A stretch of 64,000 nt of DNA from contig CAZWST010000002.1 in NCBI GenBank assembly GCA_964636965.1, positions 13,781 through 77,780 of the forward strand. Reading direction: 5' to 3'. The translations under genes and the position numbers were made by a program. Source of the DNA: CAG-582 sp964636965. GTDB lineage: Bacteria; Bacillota_I; Bacilli_A; RF39; UBA660. This document shows, in pieces, positions 17,689 to 25,750 of the stretch (position 1 is its first letter; every line of letters begins with the position of its first letter). The notes under the pieces are model-generated. The model was not told where the DNA came from, did not search any database, and worked only from the letters and a program-made list of their open reading frames with translations.

Positions 17689-17730
17689 AAATAAAAAAGT
17701 TCAAATTAAAATTCTTGAACTTTTTTATTT
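17689..17730. terminator. Bidirectional terminator
   Basis: A 16-bp perfect stem (AAATAAAAAAGTTCAA with TTGAACTTTTTTATTT) with A and T tracts in its arms, between two convergent genes. It reaches the stop of the MGMT-like gene. Confidence 0.9.
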
Positions 17731-18024
17731 GATTTGCACTTTGTACTTACCTAAGTCAACCTTATAATTTATAACAATTATGTCATCTTTCTCCAGATAT
17801 TCTTTTTGTTTCTCTATCCCTCCAAATGCAAAATTTCTTGATAAATTCCCTTTACTATCAACAACTTTATAGCACGGATATTTTTCTTTATCTGGATTAT
17901 TATGCAGAATGTTTCCAACAACCCTTGCTAATTTTTTATTTCCTAAATATTCTGCTATTTGCCCATAAGTTACTACTTTGCCTTTAGGAATTGTTCTTAA
18001 AAATTTATATACTTCCTCTTTCAT
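17725..18024 (-). CDS. MGMT/alkyltransferase-like DNA-binding protein with PCYKV active site
   Basis: A 99-residue protein equal to the C-terminal domain of O6-alkylguanine-DNA alkyltransferases: helix-turn-helix around YGQIAEYLGN, Arg finger in ARVVG (Arg34), and active-site region PCYKVV. The nucleophile Cys51 is kept, unlike ATL proteins that have Trp, but the following His of the usual PCHRV is Tyr. Repair activity is therefore uncertain; it could be a repair enzyme or a lesion sensor. ATTTTCTCC upstream gives a GGAGA ribosome site. Confidence 0.85.
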   Translation of the reverse strand: MKEEVYKFLRTIPKGKVVTYGQIAEYLGNKKLARVVGNILHNNPDKEKYPCYKVVDSKGNLSRNFAFGGIEKQKEYLEKDDIIVINYKVDLGKYKVQIK

Positions 18025-18194
18025 TATTTTCTCCTCTAAAAATCACAATTTATCCATTAGTTCAATTAGATCATATTTAAATGTATTTTATTAACTTTAT
18101 AATTAAAGTTAATATTTAATTATAATTAGTTAAAATAGTAATTAAAATTGTCAAAATACTTTTCAATATCTTTTCAAAATATTCTTTTAATAAT

Positions 18195-18230
18195 AAAAAA
18201 GCCTTGTAAATCATCTATTCACAAAGGCTT
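18195..18230 (-). terminator. Intrinsic terminator after secA
   Basis: AAGCCTTTGTGAA on the minus strand pairs with TTTACAAGGCTT (with a small bulge) and is followed by six T. The remainder of the 18,025-18,235 gap shows only AT-rich sequence upstream of the MGMT-like gene. Confidence 0.8.
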
Positions 18231-18235
18231 CATTA

Positions 18236-20734
18236 TTATTTACCACAACAATTTTTGTACTTTTTGCCCGAGCCGCAAGGACACTTGTCATTACGACCAA
18301 TTTTAGCATCATTCTTTATTGTCTTTTTTACTTTTTCTTTTCCATCTCCAGCGTTTCCTTCCATTTGTCTAGCGCCAAAGTTTTGTTTTATTTCCATTTT
18401 AAGTAGGAATGTAGCAATTGATGCATCAATGTTATCTTGCATTGCTTCAAACATTTCATAACCTTCTAATGCATATGCTTGCAATGGATTATTTTGACCA
18501 TATCCACGAAGACCAATTCCTTCTCTTAATTGATCCATATCTGCAATATGTTTAACCCATGCTTCATCTATAACTCTTAAAGAAATATGTTTTTCAAAAT
18601 CTGTTACAATTTCTTCAGGAACTACTTCAATCTTTTCTTCATAATCAGCAATTACTCTTTCGCTTAAGATATCGAATACATCATCTTCCTTTTTACCATA
18701 TAGATCTTCAGGTCTGATTTTTTCTTTCTTAATTAAGTTATGATTAATTGTGTCACATATTCCTTCCATATCGGCATTAGTTAGATATCCTTCTGGTGCA
18801 ATATGAGCATCTATAATTTCATCAATATAATCACATATAATATCACGAATAATTTGATGAATATCTTCAGAATCTAAGATTTCATTTCTTCTTTCATAAA
18901 TAATCTTTCTTTGTTCAGAAACTATATTATCATAGTCAAGTAAGTTCTTACGCATATCATAGTTGTTTCCTTCAACTTTCTTTTGAGCAGATTCAACAGA
19001 TTTAGTAAACATCTTACTTCTTACTTGTTGCATATCATCTAATCCTAAAGATTGAACCATATTTTTTACTTTATCAGCACCAAATCTGTGCATTAATTCA
19101 TCTTCAAATGAGATGAAAAATTGAGAATATCCAGGATCTCCTTGACGTCCAGCACGACCACGTAACTGATTATCAATACGACGAGATTCATGTCTTTCAG
19201 TACCAATTACACATAAACCACCAAGTTCAGCTACACCTTCACCTAACTTAATATCTGTACCACGACCAGCCATATTAGTTGCTATAGTAACAGCACCTTT
19301 TTCACCAGCCTTAGCAATAATCTCAGCTTCTCTTGCATGATTCTTTGCATTTAATACTTCATGCTTAATTCCTGCTTTTTCAAGCATTCTCGATAATCTT
19401 TCATTGTTTTCAACAGATATTGTACCAACTAGTATTGGTTGTCCAGTTTCATGTACTTGCTTTATGAATTCAACAATATTTTTAAATTTAGCTGATTCAG
19501 TAGCATACATGATATCTGACATATCTTTTCTTATACAAGGTTTATTTGTAGGAATTTGAATAACATACATGTTATAAATATCCCTAAATTCTTCTTCTTC
19601 AGTTTTAGCTGTACCTGTCATACCAGATATTTTTGCATACATTCTGAATAAATTTTGGAATGTTATTGTAGCCATAGTGCGAGTTTCTTCATTAATCTTA
19701 ACTCCCTCTTTAGCTTCAATAGCTTGATGTAATCCATCACTAAATTGTCTTCCTTGCATTAAACGACCTGTAAATGGGTCAACTATAACAATTTTTTGCT
19801 CTCCATCAACAACATAGTCAACATCAAGTTTCATTCCATAATTTGCTTTTAGTGCTTGATTGATATGGTGCACTAGTGCAGTATTACCTTCATCATATAA
19901 GTTATTCAACTTAAAGAACTTTTCAATCTTCTTAGAACCATCTTCAGTTAACATAACTGATTTAGTCTTAGCATCAACTGTATAGTCATCTTCTTCTGTT
20001 AAAGATTTAACAGCTTTATCAGCTTCACGATAAAGATTAGCTGAATTAACTTTACCACCACTTATAATTAAAGGAGTACGAGCTTCATCTATTAAAATTG
20101 AGTCTACCTCGTCTAGAATAACATAGTTAAGTTTTCTTAAAACTCTGTCTTCTTTTCTTACAACCATGTTATCTCTTAGATAGTCAAAACCAACTTCATT
20201 ATTAGTTGAGTAAGTTATATCACATGCATACACTTTTCTCTTTTCTTCTGGAGCCATTTCATGTAAGTTAACTCCTACAGTTAAACCTAAGAATTCATAG
20301 ATTGGTCTCATCCATTCAGCATTACGTTCAGTTAAGTATTCATTAACCGTAACAACATGAACACCTTTGCCAGTTAAAGCATTTAAATACGCAGGTAATA
20401 TAGTTGTTAAAGTTTTACCTTCACCAGTTTTTAACTCAGCAATATTACCGTAGTGTAATGCTAAACCACCTAATAATTGAACATAGTAAGGTTTTTCACC
20501 TATTTGTCTATAAGCAACCTCTCTAGCTGCAGCAAAAGCAGTAACAATTATTTCTTCATCATTAATAGTCTTCCCAGCTTCTAGTTGTGCTTTTAACTTA
20601 TCTGTAGTAGCAGCTAAATCTTCATCACTCATAGAAGTGTATTTATCATCTAAAGCTACTATCTTATCAGCTATTTTTTTAAATCTTTTTAATTCTTTAT
20701 ATTCAGTATCTACTAAATTTTTTAATAATCCCAT
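18236..20734 (-). CDS. secA: Preprotein translocase ATPase SecA
   Basis: An 832-residue SecA, the motor that drives proteins through SecYEG. Walker A is GEGKTLT in AELKTGEGKTLTTILPAYL, DEAD-like box is LDEVDSILIDEARTPL, and motif VI is GRAGRQGDPG. The C-terminus has the SEC-C zinc site NDKCPCGSGKKYKNCC, used to bind SecB or ribosomes. GGAGGGTAAATACT before the start. Single gene with its own terminator. Confidence 0.98.
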   Translation of the reverse strand: MGLLKNLVDTEYKELKRFKKIADKIVALDDKYTSMSDEDLAATTDKLKAQLEAGKTINDEEIIVTAFAAAREVAYRQIGEKPYYVQLLGGLALHYGNIAELKTGEGKTLTTILPAYLNALTGKGVHVVTVNEYLTERNAEWMRPIYEFLGLTVGVNLHEMAPEEKRKVYACDITYSTNNEVGFDYLRDNMVVRKEDRVLRKLNYVILDEVDSILIDEARTPLIISGGKVNSANLYREADKAVKSLTEEDDYTVDAKTKSVMLTEDGSKKIEKFFKLNNLYDEGNTALVHHINQALKANYGMKLDVDYVVDGEQKIVIVDPFTGRLMQGRQFSDGLHQAIEAKEGVKINEETRTMATITFQNLFRMYAKISGMTGTAKTEEEEFRDIYNMYVIQIPTNKPCIRKDMSDIMYATESAKFKNIVEFIKQVHETGQPILVGTISVENNERLSRMLEKAGIKHEVLNAKNHAREAEIIAKAGEKGAVTIATNMAGRGTDIKLGEGVAELGGLCVIGTERHESRRIDNQLRGRAGRQGDPGYSQFFISFEDELMHRFGADKVKNMVQSLGLDDMQQVRSKMFTKSVESAQKKVEGNNYDMRKNLLDYDNIVSEQRKIIYERRNEILDSEDIHQIIRDIICDYIDEIIDAHIAPEGYLTNADMEGICDTINHNLIKKEKIRPEDLYGKKEDDVFDILSERVIADYEEKIEVVPEEIVTDFEKHISLRVIDEAWVKHIADMDQLREGIGLRGYGQNNPLQAYALEGYEMFEAMQDNIDASIATFLLKMEIKQNFGARQMEGNAGDGKEKVKKTIKNDAKIGRNDKCPCGSGKKYKNCCGK

Positions 20735-20776
20735 AGTATTTACCCTCCGTATATAACATTATAACATAAAACATGT

Positions 20777-20806
20777 AAAAAAAGCCATAAATTATACATA
20801 TTATGG
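20777..20806 (-). terminator. Intrinsic terminator after third paralog
   Basis: CCATAA and TTATGG form a stem with a 10-base loop, followed on the minus strand by C and seven T. Confidence 0.7.
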
Positions 20807-20817
20807 TGAAAAATATC

Positions 20818-21966
20818 CTATTTATTAGGTACTTTTTCTAAAGTTTCTTTCTTAATTAACTTTTTTTCATATTTAGTAAGCATTTTACCTTGGTCCTTCA
20901 AGTCTACATTCTTTTTTATTTCATCCCATAAAAGAAGTATTCTTTCTCTTTCAGCAGCTAAAAATGATTCTTTTAAAATAAGTGATTCGTAAAATAGATT
21001 CCCTGGTGCGCGTCTTTCATTTTCTTCAATTAAACGACCATTTGTAATTTTGTAATTATAAACAGAATAAGCAGATTTTCTAGAATAATAACCAAAAGCA
21101 ACATAAATACAGTAAGCAAGCACTAATACAGAATAGATTATTTTAGCATTGAAAAGTTTTTTAGATAAAACAACATCAATATCTTCCGGATTTTCATATT
21201 TAATTATTGTAATTAAAACTTCTTTTTTTTGAGATGCATCTAATGAAGATAAAATATCTCTATCGTTTTTTGTAAGTAATCTTGAATCATTTAATGTTTT
21301 AATTAGTCTATCATATAGTTCTACATATTCTTGATTATCATCTATCTCTTCAAATTCTTCGGTATCTCCATTATCTTTAGGAATATAATTGGAAACAGAT
21401 GAAAAAGACTTAGCTTGAAGTTCTCCATCTTCTTTTCTAACTAACGATGCTTCTAAATAGGTATCATCAGTATTTATTTTAATTTCATATGTATCATTAA
21501 TATCAACTCTACTAACTGCACATAAACCATCAGGTTCACTAACAGTACAATTTAAAAGATCTTCTAAATCATTTAAAACACAAACATAATCGCTTGTTTT
21601 ACATTCACCATTATCTGGATTATATAAAGTTGTTTCCTTAGTATATCTAGGTACTTTTTTATCAAACTTAATATCTTTTAAAGTGGTATAAGAATAAAGA
21701 GAAGAAGATATAAGAATTGCTGGCAAACTAACAAATAAGAATCTATACTTACGAATGCTTAAATAATTAGGAAGAAAGACAGATAAATTTGAAGTTCTCA
21801 CATTTTCTTCTAATTGATCTATTTTAATTCTAGAACCTTTATCATAAACAACATTATTTGTATCCTCTTTAGTATCACTAATTCTTTTCAAGTTTACTCT
21901 ATCACGATTTTTTAAATAGTTGTATTTTCTTTTATTATTAATAACAGCTTTTAATGTTGATAACAT
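20818..21966 (-). CDS. Tandem paralog family, membrane protein C
   Basis: A 382-residue protein, last of three tandem paralogs. Shared plan: N-terminal cytosolic segment (NNKRKYNYLKNRDRVNLKRI), first membrane helix after a basic stretch (YRFLFVSLPAILISSSLYSY, about 113-133), a central extracellular domain of ~150 residues with several Cys (KTSDYVCVLNDLEDLLNCT), a second membrane helix near residue 275, and a conserved cytosolic tail (KESFLAAERERILLLWDEIK, then TKYEKKLIKK). GAGGTG before the ATG. Family unknown to me. Confidence 0.85.
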   Translation of the reverse strand: MLSTLKAVINNKRKYNYLKNRDRVNLKRISDTKEDTNNVVYDKGSRIKIDQLEENVRTSNLSVFLPNYLSIRKYRFLFVSLPAILISSSLYSYTTLKDIKFDKKVPRYTKETTLYNPDNGECKTSDYVCVLNDLEDLLNCTVSEPDGLCAVSRVDINDTYEIKINTDDTYLEASLVRKEDGELQAKSFSSVSNYIPKDNGDTEEFEEIDDNQEYVELYDRLIKTLNDSRLLTKNDRDILSSLDASQKKEVLITIIKYENPEDIDVVLSKKLFNAKIIYSVLVLAYCIYVAFGYYSRKSAYSVYNYKITNGRLIEENERRAPGNLFYESLILKESFLAAERERILLLWDEIKKNVDLKDQGKMLTKYEKKLIKKETLEKVPNK

Positions 21967-22020
21967 AATAACACCTCATTACAAAAAGTTATTCTACCTA
22001 AAATACTATAAATATGCAAG

Positions 22021-22050
22021 AAAAAAGACAGATGAGTTAATTATCTGTCT
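22021..22050 (-). terminator. Intrinsic terminator after second paralog
   Basis: AGACAGAT (22050-22043, minus) and ATCTGTCT (22033-22026) form a stem followed by six T. It suggests paralogs A and B share a transcript while C may have its own promoter. Confidence 0.8.
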
Positions 22051-23165
22051 AATTTTTTCCCTGCTTTTTTTATTAATTTTTTTTCATATGAAGTTAATAA
22101 TTTATTACGATCCGATTCTCTAACGTTTTCCACAATTTCCTTATTCAATAACAATATTCTTTCTTTTTCAGCTGCTAAAAATGCTTCTTTCATTTTTAAT
22201 GCCGAGAACCAAACACTGCCATCATATACATCTCTTTCTGTAACAAGGGTTCCATTTTTGTGGTCTAAACAAGTTGTTCCAAACTCTTCTTTTCTATAAT
22301 TATATGAAGCAATAAGTAAAACATCATAGATAAATGCAATAAGTCCTAAAATAACCTTTCTAGGAATTCTAGTTTTTGAAAGTATTACTTCAACATTTCC
22401 TTTATCTTGATAAGTAACTATATTTAAAATAATACTCTGCTTTTCACTATTTGTAATTGAGTCCAATAGTTCTTTTTCGTCCTTGCTTAATGATGATGAT
22501 TCCTCAATAATTGCAAGAGCACGATCAAATAAAGATACATATTCATCATCATTTTCATCTTGAAAATTTAAACCATCATTATTGTTAATATCAATATAGT
22601 TATTAACAACATCAGCTGATGAAACAGTCATTTCACCATTACCATCAATTTTTAAATCAGCAGTTAAACACTTTTCACCATTATGATATTCAATTAAAAT
22701 CTTATTACTAGCATAAGTAATTACTTCCCCATTTTCTGGCTGCACTAATTGATGCCCAAAAAATTCACCAGAATCGCCTAAATCATAAGTATCTTTTATA
22801 GTAGTACTAACACCAGCATCAGAATCATAAATAGTTTCATTTCTAACATAATAATGCGCAGTATCATTTTTATCAACTCTAGAAGGAGTTTGTACAAGCC
22901 AAATAGCTGCAGCAGATAATAAAGCAGGAAGAGTAACTACAACAAATCTATATGCTCTTAAAGTAAAATAATTACCTGCAAAAGTTTTAAGATTACTAAC
23001 TCTCATATCTCCTTGCAATTTCATTATTTTGTCTTTTGATCCACTCTCATTAACTATATTATTAGTTTCAGTACTCGTTTCCTTTTCAAGAGTAACTCTA
23101 TCAATATTTTTTAGAAATTTAAACTGATTTAAATTATTTATAATTGTTTTTGTTGTATCTAACAT
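22041..23165 (-). CDS. Tandem paralog family, membrane protein B
   Basis: A 374-residue paralog of its neighbours on both sides. It has the same N-terminal NNLNQFKFLKNIDRVTLEK segment, a first membrane helix (FVVVTLPALLSAAAIWLV), an extracellular middle domain, a second membrane helix (VILGLIAFIYDVLLIASYNY) and the conserved tail KEAFLAAEKERILLLNKEI ... TSYEKKLIKKA. The start lies 20 bases after paralog A, so they are cotranscribed. No known domain recognised. Confidence 0.85.
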   Translation of the reverse strand: MLDTTKTIINNLNQFKFLKNIDRVTLEKETSTETNNIVNESGSKDKIMKLQGDMRVSNLKTFAGNYFTLRAYRFVVVTLPALLSAAAIWLVQTPSRVDKNDTAHYYVRNETIYDSDAGVSTTIKDTYDLGDSGEFFGHQLVQPENGEVITYASNKILIEYHNGEKCLTADLKIDGNGEMTVSSADVVNNYIDINNNDGLNFQDENDDEYVSLFDRALAIIEESSSLSKDEKELLDSITNSEKQSIILNIVTYQDKGNVEVILSKTRIPRKVILGLIAFIYDVLLIASYNYRKEEFGTTCLDHKNGTLVTERDVYDGSVWFSALKMKEAFLAAEKERILLLNKEIVENVRESDRNKLLTSYEKKLIKKAGKKLDR

Positions 23166-23185
23166 AAAATACCACCTTTTCTAGC

Positions 23186-24328
23186 TTAGTTCTTTCCCAT
23201 ATACATACTAGCTCGTGCATCTTCAACTTTAGCTCGCTTAATTAATTTTTTTTCATAACCTGTAAGCAATTTAGAAGATTCATTTGAAGCAACATTTTCA
23301 TTTATTTCTTTATTTAATAAAAGAATTCTTTCTCTTTCAGCAGCTAAAAAAGCTTCTTTATATTTAACAGCTTGAAAGAACAAATTTACTGTTCTATTAT
23401 ACTCTTCATAAAGCCTTCCATTTTCATGTAAAAGAGTAACGAACTCAAAGGCTTTTTCTTTCTTATCATCATAATAAAAGATATCAACTATTCCACTAAT
23501 TACTAACATAAAGATAACAATTACTTTAAACAGTGTTTTTGACTTGGTAACTCCAACTTTAATATCACCTAAATCAATATACTTTTCAATTTCTATGATA
23601 ACTGTTTTTTTATCATCTTCATTTAAATTTTCTAGCATCTCTAAGCCATCTTCAGATAACCAAGATGAATCTTTAACTAGTTTAACTAATTTATCATATA
23701 AAGCATCATAATTATTTCCAGCATCAGTAAAATTCATCTCCGTATAATCTATAAAATCATAATGATCCCCAGTATAAATTTCATTAACAGAAAGTAAATC
23801 TTTAGAATTAATATCAATTAAAGCATTTATATAATCATCTTCATTATATATCTGCAATCTAATTGTATCTTTAATACTGTCATTTTTTAAGGCCTGTTTA
23901 TCATCTTTTAAAACATAAGTCCCAATTCCTTTATCAACAACATAGCCAGTGCTTCTTTCTTCTACTTCTCCATAATTAGAATTATAAGTAGTACATACCT
24001 TTTCGTATGCTGGTAATTCTTTCGTAGTTGGAATCCTTTTTGGCGGAAAAAAAGACGCAATAGATAAAACAGATAACATTGCTGGTAAAGAAATAAACCA
24101 AAATCTTCTCCATCTAAGTTTAGCATAATTCTTTATAAACACATGTAAGTTACTAACTCTATTATCCGTCTCTAAATAATTAATTCTATTTAAAGTACCA
24201 TCAGTTGTTCTAATATTATTGCTTTCCCCATCACTAACTTCGATTTTTTTTAAATGAACACGATCTCTATTTTTTAAATATTTAAACTGATTAAGATTAT
24301 TAATTACACACTTCGTTGTATCTAACAT
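23186..24328 (-). CDS. Tandem paralog family, membrane protein A
   Basis: A 380-residue protein, first in transcription order of the three tandem paralogs. N-terminus NNLNQFKYLKNRDRVHLKK, membrane helix FWFISLPAMLSVLSIASFF, extracellular domain, second helix VIVIFMLVISGIVDIFYY, then the conserved tail KEAFLAAERERILLLNKEI ... TGYEKKLIKRA. Both tail motifs are nearly invariant in the three copies while the outside domain differs strongly. Function unknown; a membrane sensor or envelope protein is possible but not shown. Confidence 0.85.
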   Translation of the reverse strand: MLDTTKCVINNLNQFKYLKNRDRVHLKKIEVSDGESNNIRTTDGTLNRINYLETDNRVSNLHVFIKNYAKLRWRRFWFISLPAMLSVLSIASFFPPKRIPTTKELPAYEKVCTTYNSNYGEVEERSTGYVVDKGIGTYVLKDDKQALKNDSIKDTIRLQIYNEDDYINALIDINSKDLLSVNEIYTGDHYDFIDYTEMNFTDAGNNYDALYDKLVKLVKDSSWLSEDGLEMLENLNEDDKKTVIIEIEKYIDLGDIKVGVTKSKTLFKVIVIFMLVISGIVDIFYYDDKKEKAFEFVTLLHENGRLYEEYNRTVNLFFQAVKYKEAFLAAERERILLLNKEINENVASNESSKLLTGYEKKLIKRAKVEDARASMYMGKN

Positions 24329-24383
24329 ATTAAAGACTCCTTCTTGAGTACATATTCTAAACTATAATGCCTTAAAACACAAG

Positions 24384-24409
24384 AAAAAAAGAGCTAATGC
24401 TCTTAGTTT
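24384..24409 (-). terminator. Intrinsic terminator after hpf
   Basis: AAGAGC and GCTCTT with a four-base loop, followed by seven T on the minus strand. Confidence 0.85.
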
Positions 24410-24941
24410 ATCTACTATTAATGATTCCGTAGTTTCCTTCTTTTCTCTTATAGATTAAAGAAATACATTCTTCATCAACATTTTTAAATAAGAAAAAGTC
24501 ATGTCCTAATAAATCCATTTGTAAAATAGCTTCTTCTTCACTCATAGGTTTAGAAGAAATATCTTTTCTTTTAACTATTACATCAGTTGATTCTTCATCA
24601 TCACTTTCAATAGTTGCAAAACCAAATGGTTCTTCATTTCTTTTTTTATTTAACTTTGTTTTATTCTTTCTGATTTGTCTTTCTAAAACATCTATAACTA
24701 AATCGATAGCAGCATATAAATCTTCATTTTTTTCTTCTGCTCTTAATGTATATTTACCTGTAGGTATAGTAACTTCAATTACTTCAATTCCATTTCTCAC
24801 GCGAATTAAGACATGAGCATCAATTGAACTTGGTTCATCAAAGTATTTATCTAAACGATCTAATTTCTCCTTAACATAATTTTTAATTGAATCTGTAACT
24901 TCAATTTTGTCTCCACGAATATTAATATTCACGAATATCAC
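24408..24941 (-). CDS. hpf: Long-form ribosome hibernation promoting factor
   Basis: A 177-residue long HPF. The N-terminal domain (residues 1-95: NINIRGDKIEVTDSIKNYVKEKLDRLDKYF) binds the 30S decoding region; the C-terminal domain (about 125-177: VKRKDISSKPMSEEEAILQMDLLGHDFFLF) dimerises to form 100S ribosomes in stationary phase. AAGGTGA precedes the ATG at 24941. Monocistronic with terminator. Confidence 0.97.
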   Translation of the reverse strand: MIFVNINIRGDKIEVTDSIKNYVKEKLDRLDKYFDEPSSIDAHVLIRVRNGIEVIEVTIPTGKYTLRAEEKNEDLYAAIDLVIDVLERQIRKNKTKLNKKRNEEPFGFATIESDDEESTDVIVKRKDISSKPMSEEEAILQMDLLGHDFFLFKNVDEECISLIYKRKEGNYGIINSR

Positions 24942-24989
24942 CTTCCTAGCTTTATTATATCAAGGAATAACTAACTAGTTCAAGCAAAA

Positions 24990-25205
24990 TTACATTGAAT
25001 ATTCAGCAACTTTAGCTACAACTTCAATTGCTTGAAGACCTTTTATTGTTTCAATAAGTTTAAAAGATACTTCATCACCTTGATTTAATGTTTTAAATCC
25101 ATCCATGCTTATTGCAGAATAATGAACAAAAATATCATCTAGGTTAGGGCATTCAATGAAACCATAACCTTTTTCATTGTTAAACCATTTAACTTTACCA
25201 GTCAT
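24990..25205 (-). CDS. csp: Cold-shock-like RNA-binding protein
   Basis: A 71-residue CSD protein with RNP1 KGYGFIE and RNP2 DIFVHYS, starting MTGKVKWFNNEKG. It binds single-stranded RNA as a chaperone. AGAGGTG precedes the start. A TATAAT lies on the minus strand at 25244-25239, so the leader is only about 30 bases, without the long cold-shock leader known from E. coli cspA. Confidence 0.95.
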   Translation of the reverse strand: MTGKVKWFNNEKGYGFIECPNLDDIFVHYSAISMDGFKTLNQGDEVSFKLIETIKGLQAIEVVAKVAEYSM

Positions 25206-25304
25206 ATTTACACCTCTTTTCCTTCAAAATACAAGCCCATTATAAAACACTAAAAGATAAAAATTTGTCGAATCGTGTCGTATACCTAAAATTTTTTTCA
25301 AAAT

Positions 25305-25334
25305 AATAAAAAAAGACATTAATAAATGTCTTTT
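25305..25334 (-). terminator. Intrinsic terminator after smpB
   Basis: AAAAGACATT and AATGTCTTTT form a 10-bp stem with a four-base loop, with T run downstream on the minus strand; overlaps the smpB stop. Confidence 0.85.
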
Positions 25335-25750
25335 CTTGCTCTTGATAAATCTCTTTCCTTAATAGTTTCTCTTTTATCATATAATTTCTTACCCTTACAT
25401 AATCCTAAGAGAACTTTTACCTTATCTTTTTTAAAATACATCTTTAAGGGAACTAATGAATAACCATTTAGCTTTATCTCTTCAGCTAACTTTTTTATTT
25501 CTTTTTTATGAAGCAAAAGTTTCCTACTTCTTCTTTCATCATGATTAAATCTATTGCCTTCTTCGTACTTTGCTATATACATATTGATAACATAAACTTC
25601 ATCATTCTTAATTCGGGCGAATGTATCTTTTAAATTAGCACTACCTTTTCTAATAGATTTTATTTCTGTGCCTTTTAAAACTATACCTGTTTCGATTTCC
25701 TTTAATACAAAATAATCAAAGTAAGCTTTTTTATTTCTTATTTCTACCAT
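25319..25750 (-). CDS. smpB: tmRNA-binding protein SmpB
   Basis: A 143-residue SmpB with the family start NKKAYFDYFVLKEIETGIVLKGTEIKSIRKG and C-terminal GKKLYDKRETIKERDLSR. It delivers tmRNA to stalled ribosomes. It overlaps the end of rnr by 20 bases, the classic rnr-smpB order. The partner RNA gene ssrA, often next door, lies 27.5 kb away at 53.2-53.5 kb. Confidence 0.97.
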   Translation of the reverse strand: MVEIRNKKAYFDYFVLKEIETGIVLKGTEIKSIRKGSANLKDTFARIKNDEVYVINMYIAKYEEGNRFNHDERRSRKLLLHKKEIKKLAEEIKLNGYSLVPLKMYFKKDKVKVLLGLCKGKKLYDKRETIKERDLSRARKDIY

